Below, in pieces: positions 11,265 through 24,918 of a stretch of DNA of 64,000 nucleotides (position 1 is the stretch's first letter; each line of letters starts with the position of its first letter). The stretch spans positions 24,756,001-24,820,000 of the forward strand of contig NW_027480422.1 of NCBI RefSeq assembly GCF_051401765.1. The letters are read 5' to 3'. Source of the stretch: Calliopsis andreniformis (Eukaryota; Arthropoda; Insecta; Hymenoptera; Andrenidae). A model generated the notes under the pieces. The model saw nothing but the letters and a program-made list of their open reading frames with translations. It did no database searches and was not told where the DNA came from. The translations under genes and the position numbers were made by a program.

Positions 11265-12408
11265 TAGACGGTCTGGTGGAGCAACGCCCTAAGGTGAAGT
11301 CTAGGTTGCCTGGAACGTTGAAATGACAATAACTTTCATACTGGTTGCAATTGTTCGTTTTATACGATGGAAAAACTGTTTTATTTATATTGTATTTATG
11401 CTTCTGGCGTTGACTTCTTAGGCCGTAACTATTGAATCTGGTGGACCAACGCCCCAGAGTGAAGCCTAGCATGCCCGGAGCACAGAAATGGCCATTATTT
11501 TCATAATGGTTGGAATTATTCGTTTTATACGATGGAAAAACTGTTGTACTTATATTGTATTTTATGCTTCTGGCGTTGACTTCTAAGGTCCTAGCTATTC
11601 GATCTCTGGAAGCAACGTCCAAGAGTGAAGCCTATGTTGCCCGGAACGTAGAGATGACCATTACTCTCACACTGGTTGCAATTAATCGTTTTGTACAATA
11701 GAAAACCTGTTGTATTTTTACTGTATTTTATGCGTCTGGCCTTGTTTTCTAAGCCCCTAACTATTCGATCTGGTGGAGCACGCCCTAGGGTGAGACCTAG
11801 GTTGCGCTGAATGTAGAAATAGCCATTTCTTTCCCACTGGTTGCAATTATTCCTGCCTTGCGATGGAAAAAATGTTGTATTTATTTTGTATTTGATGCTC
11901 CTGGCGTTGGCTTCTTAGGCCCTAACTATTGGATCTGGTGGACCAACGCCCTAGAGTGATGCCTAGGTTGCCCGGAATGTAGAAATGACGATTACCATCA
12001 CATTGGTTGCAATTATACCTTTTATACGATGGAAAAGCTGTTGTGTTTTTATTGTATTTTACTCGTCTGGCTTTGTTTTCTAAGGCCCGAGCTATTCGAC
12101 CTGGTGGAGCAACGCCCTAGAGTGAAGCCTAGGTTGCCCGTAACGTAGAAATGACCATTACTTTCACACTCGTTGCAATTATTCCTGTTATACGATCTAG
12201 ACACTGTTGGATTTTTATTGTACTTTATGCTTCTGGCGTTGACTTCTTAGGCCCTAACTATTGAATCTGGTGGACCAACGCCCCAGAGTGAAGCCTAGCA
12301 TGCCCGCAGCGCAGAAATGGCCATTATTTTCAGAATGGTTGCAATTACTCGTTTTATACGATGGAAAAACTGTTGTACTTATATTGTATTTTATGCTTCT
12401 GGCGTTGA
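10861..12408. repeat. 5-monomer tandem duplication (828-829 bp)
   Basis: Markers in 10861-11688 recur 828-829 bp later in 11689-12408. TTTTGTACAAT plus a CTGGCCTT monomer followed by GGAGCACGCCCTAG and TTGCGCTG occurs at 10861 and 11689. ATTGAATCTGGTGGACCAACG followed by GCATGCCCG occurs at 11431 and 12260. Some monomers between the markers are more diverged, so this looks older than the 28-monomer duplication it overlaps. Confidence 0.65.
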
Positions 12409-13257
12409 CTCCTTAGGCCCTAACTATTCGATCTGGTGGAGCAACGCCCTAGAGTGAATCCTATGTTGCCCGGAACGTAGAAATATCCATCACCTTCACT
12501 CTGGTTGCAATTATTCCTGTTGTACGATGGAAAAACTGTTGTATTTTTATTGTATTTTATGCGTCGGGCGTTGACTTCTAAGGCCCTAACAATTGGATCA
12601 GGTGGTCCAACGCCCTAGACTGAAGCGCAGGTTGCCAGGAACGTTGAAATGACCATCACTTTCACACTGTTTGCAATTATTCCTGTTGTACGATGGAAAA
12701 ACTGTTGTATCTATATTGTATTTTATGCTTCTGGCGTTGACTTTTAAGGCCCTAACTATTCGATGTGGTGGAGCAACGCCCTAGAGTGAAGCCTAAGTTG
12801 ACGGGAGCGTAGAAATGACCATTACCTTCACACTGTTTGGAATTATTCCTGTTATACGATGGAAAACTGTTGGATTTCTATTGTATTTTATGCTTCTGGC
12901 GTTGACTTCTAAGGCCGTAGCTATTCGATGTGATGGAGCAACGCCCTAGAGTGAAGCCTAGGTTGCACGAAACGTAGAAATGGCCATAATTTTCACACTG
13001 GATGCAATTATCCGTTTTATACGATGGAAAAACTGTTGTATTTATTTTGTATTTGGTGCTTGTGGCGGTGACTTCTTAGGCCCTCACTATTGGATCTGGT
13101 GGAACAACGACCTAGAGTGAAGCCTAGGTTGCCCGGAACGTAGAAATGACCATCAGTTTCACACTGGTTGCAATTATTCCCGTTATACGATGGAAAAACT
13201 GTTGTATTTATATTGTATTTTATGCTTCTGGCGTTGACTTTTAAGGCCCTAACTATT
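12409..13257. repeat. Mosaic of monomers shared with several blocks
   Basis: Contains a GAAATATCC monomer (about 12437) related to those at about 380 and 13640. It also has a CCTAAGTTGACGGGAGCG monomer (12792) and a TGTGGCGGTGACTTC monomer (about 13060). From about 12741 onward it pairs with 16557 onward at offset 3816. Confidence 0.75.
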
Positions 13258-14647
13258 CGATGTGGTGGAGCAACGCCCTAGAGTGAAGCCTAGGTTGCCC
13301 CGTACGTTGAAATGACCATAACATTCGTACTGGTTGCAATTATTCGTTTTATACGATGGAAAAACTGTTGTATTTAAACTGTATTTTATGCATCTGGCGT
13401 TGACTTCTAAGGCCCTAACTATTCGATGTGGTGGAGCAACGCCCTGGAGTGAAGCCTAGGTTGCACGGATCGTAGAAATGACCATAACTTTCACACTGGT
13501 TGCAATTATTCGTTTTATACAATGGAAAAGCTGTTCTATTAATTTTGTATTTTATGCTTCGGGCGTTGACTTCTAAGGCCCTAACTATTCGCTCTGGTGG
13601 AGTAACGCCCTAGAGTGAATCCTAGGTTGCCCGGAACGTAGAAATATCCATCACCTTCACTCCGGTTGCAATTATTCCTGTTGTACGATGGAAAAACTGT
13701 TGTATTTTTATTGTATTTTATGCGTCGGGCATTGACTTCTAAGGCCCTAACTATTGGATCAGGTGGACCAACGCCCTAGACTGAAGCGTAGGTTGCCAGG
13801 AACGTAGAAATGACCATCACTTTCACACTGTTTGCAATTATTCCTGTTATACGATGGAAGAACTGTTGTATTTATATTGTATTTTATGCTTCGGGCGTTG
13901 ACTTCTAAGGCCCTAGCTATTCGATCTGGTGGAGCAACGCCCTAGAGTCATGACTAGGTTGCCCGGAACGCAGAAATGACCGTTACTATCACAATGTTTG
14001 CAATTATTCATTGTATACTATGGAAAAACTGTTGTATTTTTATTGTATTTTATGCTTCTTGCGTTTACTTCTAAGTTCCTAGCTATTCGATCTCGTGGGG
14101 CTACGTCCAAGAGTGAAGCCTATGCTGCCCGGAACGTAGAAATGACCATTACGTTCACTCTTGTTGCAATTATTTCTGTTATACGATGGAAAAACTGTTA
14201 TACACTTATCGTATTTTATGCTTCGGGCATTGACTTCTATGGCCCTCCCCCTTCGATCTGGTGGAGCAACGCCCTAGATTCAAGCCTAGATTGCCCAGAA
14301 CGTAGACATGACCATTACTTTCACACTGGTTGCAATTATCCGTTTTATACGATGGAAAAACAGTTGTGTTTATTTTGTATTTGGTGCTTCTGGCGTTGAC
14401 TTCTTAGGCCCTAACTATTGGATCTGGTGGACCAACGCCCTAGAGTGAAGCCTAGGTGGCCCGGAACGTGGAAATGACCATCACTTTCACACTGGTTGCA
14501 ATTATTCCCGTTATACGATGGAAAAACTGTTGTATTTATATTGTATTTTATGCTTCTGGCGTTGACTTTTAAGGCCCTAACTATTCGATGTGGTGGAGCA
14601 ACGCCCTAGAGTGAAGCCTAGGTTGCACGAAACGTAGAAATGACCAT
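13258..14647. repeat. Long duplicated block, copy B
   Basis: Near-identical to 1-1390. It shares even rare features such as GGCCCTCCCCCTTCGATC and the GTCATGACTAGG monomer. The base change in TATACTATGG near 14017 (TATACGATGG near 760) is a private difference. The first four monomers are also present near 17074-17770, so this stretch has been copied at least twice. Confidence 0.9.
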
Positions 14648-16556
14648 AACTTTCACACTGGATGCAATTATCCGTTTTATACGATGGAAAAACTGTTGTA
14701 TTTATTTTGTATTTGGTGCTTGTGGCGGTGACTTCTTAGGCCCTCACTATTGGATCTGGTGGAACAACGAGCTAGAGTGAAGCCTAGGTTGCCCGAAACG
14801 TAGAAATGACCATCACTTTCACACTTGTTGCAATTACTCCTGTTATACGATGGAAAAACTGTTATATCATTATCGTATTTTATGCTTCGGGCATTGACTT
14901 CTATGGCCCTACCTCTTCGATCTGGTGGAGCAACGCCCTAGAGTGAAGCCTAGGTTGCCCCGTACGTTGAAATGACCATAACATTCGTACTGATTGCAAT
15001 TATTCCTGTTATACGATGGAAAAGCTGTTGTATTTTTATTGTATTTTTTGCGTCGGGCGTTGACTTTTAAGACCCTAACTATTGGGTCAGGTGGACCAAC
15101 GCACTAGACAGAAGAGTAGGTTGCCAGGAACGTAGAAATGACCATCACTTTCACACTGTTTGCAATTATTCCTGTTATACGATGCAAAAACTGTTGTATT
15201 TATTTTGTATTTGGTGCTTCTGGCGTTGACTTCGTTGGCCCCAGCTATTGGATCTGGTGGACCAACGCCCTAGAATGAAGCCTAGGTTGCCCGGAACGTG
15301 AAATGACCATATCTTTCAGACTGGTTGCAATTATTCCTGTTATACGATGGAAAAACTGTTGTATTTATGTTATGTTTTATGCTTCTGGCGTTGACTTCTA
15401 AATCCCTAACAATTCGATGTGGTGGAGCAACGACCTAGAGTGAAGCCTAAGTTGCCCGGAACGTAGAAATGACCATAACTTTCACACTGGTTGCAATTAT
15501 TCGTCTTATACAATGGAAAAACTGTTCTACATATTTTCTATTTTATGCTTCGGGCGTTGACTTCTAAGGCACTAGCTAATCGATCTGGACGAGCAACGCA
15601 CTAGAGTGAAGCCTAGGTTGCCCGGAACATAGACAAGACCATATCCTTCACACTGGTTGGAATTATTCCTGTTATACGATGGATAAACTGTTGTATTTAT
15701 ATTGTATTTTATTCTTCTGGCGTTGACTTCTAAATCCCTAACTATTCGGTCTGGTGGAGCAACGACCTAGGGTGAAGCCTAGGTTGTCCGGAACGTAGAA
15801 ATGACCATATCTTTCACACTGGTTGCAATTATTCCTGTTATACGATGGAAAAACTGTTGTATTTATATTGTAGTTTATGCTTCGGGCGTTGACTTCTAAG
15901 GCCCTAACTATTCTATCTGGTGGAGGAACGCCCTAGGGTGAAGCCTATGCTGCCCGGAACGGAGAAATGACCATTACTGTCACACAGGTTGCAGTTATTC
16001 ATTTTATACGATGGAAAAACTGTTGTATTTATATTGTATTTTATGCTTTTGGCGTTGACTTCTAAGGCCGTAACCAATCGATGTGGTGGAGCAACGCCCT
16101 AGAGTGCAGCCTAGGTTGCACGGAACGTAGAAGTGACCATTACTTTCACACTGGTTGCAATTATTCGTGATATACGATGGAAAAACTGTTGTACATATAT
16201 CGTATTTTATGCTTCTGGCGTTGACTTCTAAGGCCCTAACTATTGAATATGGTGGACCAACGCCCTAGAAAGAAGCCTAGATTACCCGGAAAGTAGAAAT
16301 GACCATTACTTTCACACTGGTTGCAATTATACGTTTTATACCATGCAAGAACTGTTGTATTTATTTTGTATTTGGTGCTTCTGGCGTTGACTTCGTTGGC
16401 CCCAGCTATTGGATCTGGTGGACCAACGCCCTAGAGTGAAGCCTAGGTGGCCCGGAACGTGGAAATGACCATCACTTTCACACTGGTTGCAATTATTCCC
16501 GTTATACGATGGAAAAACTGTTGCATTTATATTGTATTTTATGCTTCTGGCGTTGA
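14648..16556. repeat. Mosaic monomers; first appearance of the CATAGACAAG sublineage
   Basis: About 11.5 monomers. The stretch 14648-14980 recurs at about 16800-17130 (offset 2156). The TAGAATGAAGCCTAGG monomer at 15271, with a 1-bp loss giving GAACGTGAAATGACC, and the CATAGACAAGACCATATCC monomer (about 15629) start a cassette that is later reused at 18.4, 20.1, 24.4, 26.9, 30.4, 38.0 and 38.8 kb. A GAATATGGTGGACC monomer at 16241 pairs with one at 18231. Confidence 0.75.
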
Positions 16557-17770
16557 CTTTTAAGGCCCTAACTATTCGATGTGGTGGAGCAACGCCCTAG
16601 AGTGAAGCCTAAGTTGACGGGAGCGTAGAAATGACCATTACCTTCACACTGTTTGGAATTATTCCTGTTATACGATGGAAAACTGTTGGATTTTTATTGT
16701 ATTTTATGCTTCTGGCGTTGACTTCTAAGGCCGTAGCTATTCGATGTGGTGGAGCAACGCCCTAGAGTGAAGCCTAGGTTGCACGAAACGTAGAAATGAC
16801 CATAACTTTCACACTGGATGCAATTATCCGTTTTATACGATGGAAAAACTGTTGTATTTATTTTGTATTTGGTACTTGTGGCGGTGACTTCTTAGGCCCT
16901 CACTATTGGATCTGGTGGAACAACGACCTAGAGTGAAGCCTAGGTTGCCCGGAACGTACAAATGACCATCACTTTCACACTTGTTGCAATTACTCCTGTT
17001 ATACGATGGAAAAACTGTTATATCCTTATCGTATTTTATGCTTCGGGCATTGGCTTCTATGGCCCTACCTCTTCGATCTGGTGGAGCAACGCCCTAGAGT
17101 GAAGCCTAGGTTGCCCCGTACGTTGAAATGACCATAACATTCGTACTGGTTGCAATTATTCGTTTTATACGATGGAAAAACTGTTGTATTTAAACTGTAT
17201 TTTATGCATCTGGCGTTGACTTCTAAGGCCCTAGCTATTCGATGTGGTGGAGCAACGCCCTGGAGTGAAGCCTAGGTTGCACGGATCGTAGAAATGACCA
17301 TAACTTTCACACTGGTTGCAATTATTCGTTTTATACAATGGAAAAGCTGTTCTATTAATTTTGTATTTTATGCTTCGGGCGTTGACTTCTAAGGCCCTAA
17401 CTATTCGATCTGGTGGAGCAAAGCCCTTGAGTGAATCCTAGGTTGCCCGGAACGTAGAAATATCCATCACCTTCACTCTGGTTGCAATTATTCCTGTTGT
17501 ACGACGGAAAAACTGTTGTATTTTTATTGAATTTTATGCGTCGGGCGTTGCCTTTTAAGGCCCTAACTAATGGATCAGGTGGACCAACGCCCTAGACTGA
17601 AGCGTAGGTTGCCAGGAACGTAGAAATGACCATCACTTTCACACTGTTTGCAATTATTCCTGTTATACGATGGAAGAACTGTTGTATTTATATTGTATTT
17701 TATGCTTCGGGCGTTGACTTCTAAGGCCCTAACTATTCGATCTGGTGGAGCAACGCCCTAGAGTCAAGAC
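16557..17770. repeat. Copy of 12741-13954 at offset 3816, with one monomer replaced
   Basis: CCTAAGTTGACGGG lies at 12792 and 16608, and GCCCCGTACG blocks start at 13258 and 17074; both pairs give offset 3816 (23 x 166 minus 2). Between these anchors about 100 bp differ completely in subtype. At 13160-13257 the sequence is an ATTCCCGTTATACG monomer. At 16976-17073 it is an ACTCCTG / TTATATCCTTATCG / GGGCATTGG monomer like that at 14815-14917. This looks like a local conversion tract inside an otherwise co-linear duplication. Confidence 0.75.
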
Positions 17771-18339
17771 TAGGTTGCCAGGAACGTAGAAATGACCATC
17801 ACTTTCACACTGTTTGCAATTATTCCTGTTATACGATGGAAGAACTGTTGTATTAAATTGTATTTTATGTTTCGGGGGTTGACTTCTAAGGCCCAAACTA
17901 TTCGATCTGGTGGAGCACCGCCCTAGAGTCAAGCCTAGGTTGCCCGGAACGCAGACATGACCATTACTTTCACTCTGGTTGCAATTATTCATGCTATACG
18001 AAGGAAAACCTGTTGTATTTATACCGTATTTCAGGCTTCTGGCGTTGACTTCTTAGGCCCTAACTATTCGATCTGGTGGAGCAACGCCCTAGAGTGAAGC
18101 CTAGATTGCCCGGAACGTAGAAATGACCATAACTTTCACACTGGTTGCAATTATTCGTTCTATACAATGGAAAAACTGTTCTATTTATTTTGTATTTTAT
18201 GCTACGGGCGTTGACTTCTAAGGCCCTAACTATTGAATATGGTGGACCAACGCCCTAGAAAGAAGCCTAGGTTACCCGGAACGTAGAAATAACCATTACT
18301 TTCACACTGGTTGCAATTATACGTTTTATACGATGCAAA
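17771..18339. repeat. Linker monomers before the 10-monomer HOR
   Basis: Three to four satellite monomers. They include a GGAGCACCGCCCTAGAGTC monomer (about 17910) and an ATGCTATACGAAGGAAAACC monomer (about 17990). Both types later become regular members of the 15-monomer HOR at 22.4-30.9 kb. No other feature is visible. Confidence 0.75.
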
Positions 18340-19998
18340 AACTGTTGTATTTATTTTGTATTTGGTGCTTCTGGCGTTGACTTCGTTGGCCCCAGCTATT
18401 GGATCTGGTGGACCAACGCCCTAGAATGAAGCCTAGGTTGCCCGGAACGTGAAATGACCATATCTTTCACACTGGTTGCAATTATTCCTGTTATACGATG
18501 GAAAAACTGTTGTATTTATGTTACGTTTTATGCTTCTGGCGTTGACTTCTAAATCCCTAACAATTCGATGTGGTGGAGCAACGACCTAGAGTGAAGCCTA
18601 AGTTGCCCGGAACGTAGAAATGACCATAACTTTCACACTGGTTGCAATTATTCGTCTTATACAATGGAAAAACTGTTCTATATATTTCCTATTTTATGCT
18701 TCGGGCGTTGACTTCTAAGGCACTAGCTAATCGATCTGGACGAGCAACGCACTAGAGTGAAGCCTAGGTTGCCCGGAACATAGACAAGACCATATCCTTC
18801 ACACTGGTTGGAATTATTCCTGTTATACGATGGATAAACTGTTGTATTTATATTGTATTTTATTCTTCTGGCGTTGACTTCTAAATCCCTAACTATTCGG
18901 TCTGGTGGAGCAACGACCTAGCGTGAAGCCTAGGTTGCCCGGAACGTAGAAATGACCATAACTTTCACACTGGTTGCAATTATTCGTTTTAAACAATGGA
19001 AAGACTGTTCTATTTGTATTGTATTTTATGCATCTGGCATTCACTTCTAAGGCCCTAACTATTCGATGTGGTGGTGCAACGCCCTAGTGCGAAACCTAGG
19101 TTGTCCGGAACGTAGAAATGACAATTACTTTCACACTGGTTGCAATTATTCCTGTTGTACGATGAACAAACTGTTGGATTTTTATTGTACTTTATGCTTC
19201 GGGCATTGACTTCTATGGCCCTACCTCTTCGATCTGGTGGATCAACGCCCTAGAGTGAAGCCTAGGTTGCCCCGTACGTTGAAATGACCATAACTTTCAT
19301 ACTGGTTGCAATTATTCGTTTTATACGATGGAAAAGCTGTTGTATTTAAACTGTATTTTATGCTTCTGGAGTTGACTTCTAAGGCCCTAACTATTCGATG
19401 TGGTGGAGCAACGCCCTGGAGTGAAGCCTAGGTTGCACGGTACGTAGAACTGACCATAACTTTCACACTGGTTGCAATTATTCGTATTATACAATGGAAA
19501 AGCTGTTCTATTAATTTTGTATTTTATGCTTCGGGCGTTGACTTCTAAGGCCCTAACTATTCGATCTGGTGGAGCAACGCCCGAGAGTGAATCCTAGGTT
19601 GCCCGGAACGTAGAAATATCCGTCACCTTCACTCTGGTTGCAATTATTCCTGTTGTACGATGGAAAAACTGTTGTATTTTTATTGTATTTTATGCGTCGG
19701 GCGTTGACTTCTAAGGCCCTAACTATTGGATCAGGTGGACCGACGCCCTAGACTGAAGCCTAGTTGGCCCGGAACGTGGAAATGACCATCACTTTCACAC
19801 TGGTCGCAATTATTCCCGGTAAACGATGGAAAAACTGTTGTATTTATACCGTATTTTATGCTTCGGGCATTGACTTCTATGGCCCTACCTCTTCGATCTG
19901 GTGGAGCAACGCCCTAGATTCAAGCCTAGATTGCCCTTAACGTAGATAGGACCATTACTTTCACACTGGTTGCAATTATTCGTTTTATACGATGGAAA
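18340..19998. repeat. 10-monomer higher-order repeat, copy 1 (1659 bp)
   Basis: Paired markers are TAGAATGAAG at 18422 and 20081, GGGCATTGACTTCTATGG with GGTGGATCAACG at about 19200 and 20859, and GCCCCGTACG at about 19268 and 20927. All give offset 1659 (10 x 166 minus 1). The single missing base is in the GAACGTGAAATG monomer. The left edge is set where ATACGATGCAAAAAC (about 18330) differs from ATACGATGGAAAAAC (about 19990). Confidence 0.9.
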
Positions 19999-21305
19999 AA
20001 CTGTTGTATTTATTTTGTATTTGGTGCTTCTGGCGTTGACTTCGTTGGCCCCAGCTATTGGATCTGGTAGACCAACGCCCTAGAATGAAGCCTAGGTTGC
20101 CCGGAACGTGAAATGACCATATCTTTCACACTGGTTGCAATTATTCCTGTTATACGATGGAAAATCTGTTGTATTTATGTTATATTTTATGCTTCTGGCG
20201 TTGACTTCTAAATCCCTAACAATTCGATGTGGTGGAGCAACGACCTAGAGTGAAGCCTAAGTTGCCCGGAACGTAGAAATGACCATAACTTTCACACTGG
20301 TTGCAATTATTCGTTTTATACAATGGAAAAACTGTTCTATATATTTTCTATTTTATGCTTCGGGCGTTGACTTCTAAGGCACTAGCTAATCGATCTGCAC
20401 GAGCAACGCACTAGAGTGAAGCCTAGGTTGCCCGGAACATAGACAAGACCATATCCTTCACACTGGTTGGAATTATTCCTGTTATACGATGGATAAACTG
20501 TTGTATTTATATTGTATTTTATTCTTCTGGCGTTGACTTCTAAATCCCTAACTATTCGGTCTGGTGGAGCAACGACCTAGGGTGAAGCCTAGGTTGCCCG
20601 GAACGTAGAAATGACCATAACTTTCACACTGGTTGCAATTATTCGTTTTAAACAATGGAAAGACTGTTCTATTTGTATTGTATTTTATGCATCTGGCATT
20701 CACTTCTAAGGCCCTAACTATACGATGTGGTGGTGCAACGCCCTAGTGCGAAACCTAGGTTGTCCGGAACGTAGAAATGACAATTACTTTCACACTGGTT
20801 GCAATTATTCCTGTTATACGATGAACAAACTGTTGGATTTTTATTGTACTTTATGCTTCGGGCATTGACTTCTATGGCCCTACCTCTTCGATCTGGTGGA
20901 TCAACGCCCTAGAGTGAAGCCTAGGTTGCCCCGTACGTTGAAATGACTATAACTTTCATACTGGTTGCATTTATTCGTTTTATACGATGGAAAAGCTGTT
21001 GTATTTAAACTGTATTTTATGCTTCTGGAGTTGACTTCTAAGGCCCTAACTATTCGATGTGGTGGAGCAACGCCCTGGAGTGAAGCCTAGGTTGCACGGT
21101 ACGTAGAAATGACCATAACTTTCACACTGGTTGCAATTATTCGTTTTATACAATGGAAAAGCTGTTCTATTAATTTTGTATTTTATGCTTCGGGCGTTGA
21201 CTTCTAAGGCCCTAACTATTCGATCTGGTGGAGCAACGCCCTAGAGTGAATCCTAGGTTGCCCGGAACGTAGAAATATCCATCACCTTCACTCTGGTTGC
21301 AATTA
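19999..21305. repeat. 10-monomer higher-order repeat, copy 2 (partial, about 8 monomers)
   Basis: Follows 18340-19646 at offset 1659 with a few single-base differences. The match ends at about 21305, inside a monomer: copy 1 continues ATTCCTGTTGTACGATGG and copy 2 continues ACTCCTGTTATACGATGT. Confidence 0.9.
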
Positions 21306-22429
21306 CTCCTGTTATACGATGTAAAAGCCGTTGCATCTTTGTTGTATTTTATGCTTCGGGCGCTGACGTCTAAGGCCCTAGCTATTCGATCTGTTGGAGC
21401 AACGCCCTGGAGCGAAGCCTGGGTTGCCCGGAACGTAGAAATGACCATTACCTTCACAGTTGATGCAATTATTCCTGCTATACGATGGAAAAACTGAGGT
21501 ACTTTTCTTCTATTTTAGGCTTCAGGCGTTTACTTCTAAGGCCGTAGCCATTCGATGTGGTGGAGCTACGCCCTAGAGTGAAACCTAGGTTGTCCGGAAC
21601 GTAGAAATGACCATTACTTTCACACTGTAAGTTATTATTCATTTTATACGATGGAAAAACTGATGTACTTATAATGTACTTAATTCTGCTGGCGTTGAAT
21701 TCTAAGTCCCTAGCTATTCGATCTGGTGGAGCAACGCCCTAGAGTGGTGCCTAGGTTGCCCGGGACGTGGAAATGGCCATCGCTTTCACACTGGTTGCAA
21801 TTATTCGTTTTTTTGCAATGGAAAAACTGTACTATTAATTTTGTATTTAATGCTTCGGGCGTTGACTTTTAAGGCCCTAGCTATTCGATTTGGTGGAACA
21901 ACGCCCTAGAGTGAAGCATAGGTTGCCCCGTACGTTGAAATGACCATAACTTTCATACTGGTTGCAATTATTCGTTTTATACGATGGAAAAACTGTTGTA
22001 TTTAAACTGTATATTATGCTTCTGGCGTTGTCTTCTAAGGCCCTAATTATTCGATGTGGTGGAGCAACGCCCTGGAACAAAACCTAGGTTGCACGGACCG
22101 TAGAAATGACCATAACTTTCACACTGGTTGCAATTATTCATTTTATACAATGGAAAAGCTGTTCTATTAATTTTGTATTTTATGCTTCGGGCGTTGACTT
22201 CTAAGGCCCTCACTATTGGATCTGGTGGACCAACGCCCTAGACTGAAGCGTAGGTTGCCAGGAACGTAGAAATGACCATCACTTTCACACTGTTTGCAAT
22301 TATTCCTGTTATACGATGGAAGAACTGTTGCATTTATATTTTATTTTATGCTTCGGGGGTTGACTTCTAAGGCCCTAACTATTCGATCTGGTGGAGCACC
22401 GCCCTAGAGTCAAGCCTAGGTTGCCCGGA
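21306..22429. repeat. Diverged linker monomers and a partial 6-monomer block
   Basis: The first part (21306-21864) holds diverged monomers. One has CACTGTAAGTTATTATTC (about 21625), and one has a T run in ATTCGTTTTTTTGCAATGG (about 21805). From about 21865 the sequence is an early copy of the block that recurs 996 bp (6 x 166) later at 22861. It is marked by TTCGATTTGGTGGAACAACG and TGGAACAAAACCTAGG. It ends in a GGAGCACCGCCC monomer, where the next copy has GGAGCAACGCCC. Confidence 0.75.
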
Positions 22430-24918
22430 ACGCAGAAATGACCATAACTTTCACACTGGATGCAATTATCCGTTTTATACGAAGGAAAACCTGTCGTATT
22501 TATACTGTATTTCAGGATTCTGGCGTTGACTTCTAAGGCCCTAGCTATTCGATCTGGTGGAGCAACGCCCTAGAGTGAAGCCTAGATTGCGCGGAACGTA
22601 GAAATGACCATAACTTTCACACTGGTTGCAATTATTCGTTTTATACGATGGAAAAACTGTTGTGTTTATTTTGTATTTGGTGCTTCTGGCGTTGACTTCT
22701 TAGGCCCTAACTATTGGATCTGGTGGACCAACGCCCTAGAGTGAAGCCTAGGTGGCCCGGAACGTGGAAATGACCATCACTTTCACACTGGTTGCAATTA
22801 TTCCCGTTATACGATGGAAAAACTGTTGTATTTATATTGTATTTTATGCTTCTGGCGTTGACTTCTAAGGCCCTAGCTATTCGATTTGGTGGAACAACGC
22901 CCTAGAGTGAAGCATAGGTTGCCCCGTACGTTGAAATGACCATAACTTTCATACTGGTTGCAATTATTCGTTTTATACGATGGAAAAACTGTTGTATTTA
23001 AACTGTATATTATGCTTCTGGCGTTGTCTTCTAAGGCCCTAATTATTGGATGTGGTGGAGCAACGCCCTGGAACAAAACCTAGGTTGCACGGACCGTAGA
23101 AATGACCATAACTTTCACACTGGTTGCAATTATTCATTTTATACAATGGAAAAGCTGTTCTATTAATTTTGTATTTTATGCTTCGGGCGTTGACTTCTAA
23201 GGCCCTCACTATTGGATCTGGTGGACCAACGCCCTAGACTGAAGCGTAGGTTGCCAGGAACGTAGAAATGACCATCACTTTCACACTGTTTGCAATTATT
23301 CCTGTTATACGATGGAAGAACTGTTGCATTTATATTTTATTTTATGCTTCGGGGGTTGACTTCTAAGGCCCTAACTATTCGATCTGGTGGAGCAACGCCC
23401 TAGAGTCAAGACTAGGTTGCCCGGAACGCAGAAATGACCGTTACTATCACAATGTTTGCAATTATTCATTGTATAGGATGGAAAAACTGTTGTATTTATA
23501 TAGTATTTTATGCTTCGGGCGTTGACTTCTAAGGCCCTAGCTATTCGATTTGGTGGAACAACGCCCTAGAGTGAAGCATAGGTTGCCCCGTACGTTGAAA
23601 TGACCATAACTTTCATACTGGTTGCAATTATTCGTTTTATACGATGGAAAAACTGTTGTATTTAAACTGTATATTATGCTTCTGGCGTTGTCTTCTAAGG
23701 CCCTAATTATTCGATGTGGTGGAGCAACGCCCTGGAACAAAACCTAGGTTGCACGGACCGTAGAAATGACCATAACTTTCACACTGGTTGCAATTATTCA
23801 TTTTATACAATGGAAAAGCTGTTCTATTAATTTTGTATTTTATGCTTCGGGCGTTGACTTCTAAGGCCCTCACTATTGGATCTGGTGGACCAACGCCCTA
23901 GACTGAAGCGTAGGTTGCCAGGAACGTAGAAATGACCATCACTTTCACACTGTTTGCAATTATTCCTGTTATACGATGGAAGAACTGTTGCATTTATATT
24001 TTATTTTATGCTTCGGGGGTTGACTTCTAAGGCCCTAACTATTCGATCTGGTGCAGCACCGCCCTAGAGTCAAGCCTAGGTTGCCCGGAACGTAGAAATG
24101 ACCATAACTTTCACACTGGTTGCAATTATTCGTTCTATACAATGGAAAAACTGTTCTATTTATTTTGTATTTGATGCTACGGGCGTTGACTTCTAAGGCC
24201 CTAACTATTGAATATGGTGGACCAACGCCCTAGAAAGAAGCCTAGGTTACCCGGAACGTAGAAATGACCATTACTTTCACACTGGTTGCAATTATACGTT
24301 TTATACGATGCAAAAACTGTTGTATTTATTTTGTATTTGGTGCTTCTGGCGTTGACTTCGTTGGCCCCAGCTATTGGATCTGGTGGACCAACGCCCTAGA
24401 ATGAAGCCTAGGTTGCCCGGAACGTGAAATGACCATATCTTTCACACTGGTTGCAATTATTCCTGTTATACGATGGAAAAACTGTTGCATTTATGTTATG
24501 TTTTATGCTTCTGGCGTTGACTTCTAAATCCCTAACAATTCGATGTGGTGGACCAACGACCTAGAGTGAAGCCTAAGTTGCCCGGAACGTAGAAATGACC
24601 ATAACTTTCACACTGGTTGCAATTATTCGTCTTATACAATGGAAAAACTGTTCTATATATTTTCTATTTTATGCTTCGGGCGTTGACTTCTAAGGCACTA
24701 GCTAATCGATCTGGACGTGCAACGCACTAGAGTGAAGCCTAGGTTGCCCGGAACATAGACAAGACCATATCCTTCACACTGGTTGGAATTATTCCTGTTA
24801 TACGATGGATAAACTGCTGTATTTATATTGTATTTTATTGTTCTGGCGTTGACTTCTAAATCCCAAACTATTCGGTCTGTTGGAGCAACGACCTATGGTG
24901 AAGCCTAGGTTGCCCGGA
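22430..24918. repeat. 15-monomer higher-order repeat, copy 1 (2489 bp)
   Basis: ACCATAACTTTCACACTGG followed by ATGCAATTATCCG and ATACGAAGGAAAACC occurs at 22441, 24930 and 27419, a spacing of exactly 2489 bp (15 x 166 minus 1; the lost base is in GAACGTGAAATG). Inside the unit a 4-monomer block, marked by GATTTGGTGGAACAACG at about 22873 and 23537, is present twice 664 bp apart. The rest is the CATAGACAAG cassette also seen at 15, 18 and 20 kb. Confidence 0.95.

Noticed and set aside
21877..22080. Minus-strand 67-codon frame that recurs almost unchanged 13 times up to 58290
   Set aside because: Its conservation equals that of the surrounding DNA, because the monomer itself is copied in HORs. 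There is no excess of silent changes and no gene context, so it is not evidence of a protein.
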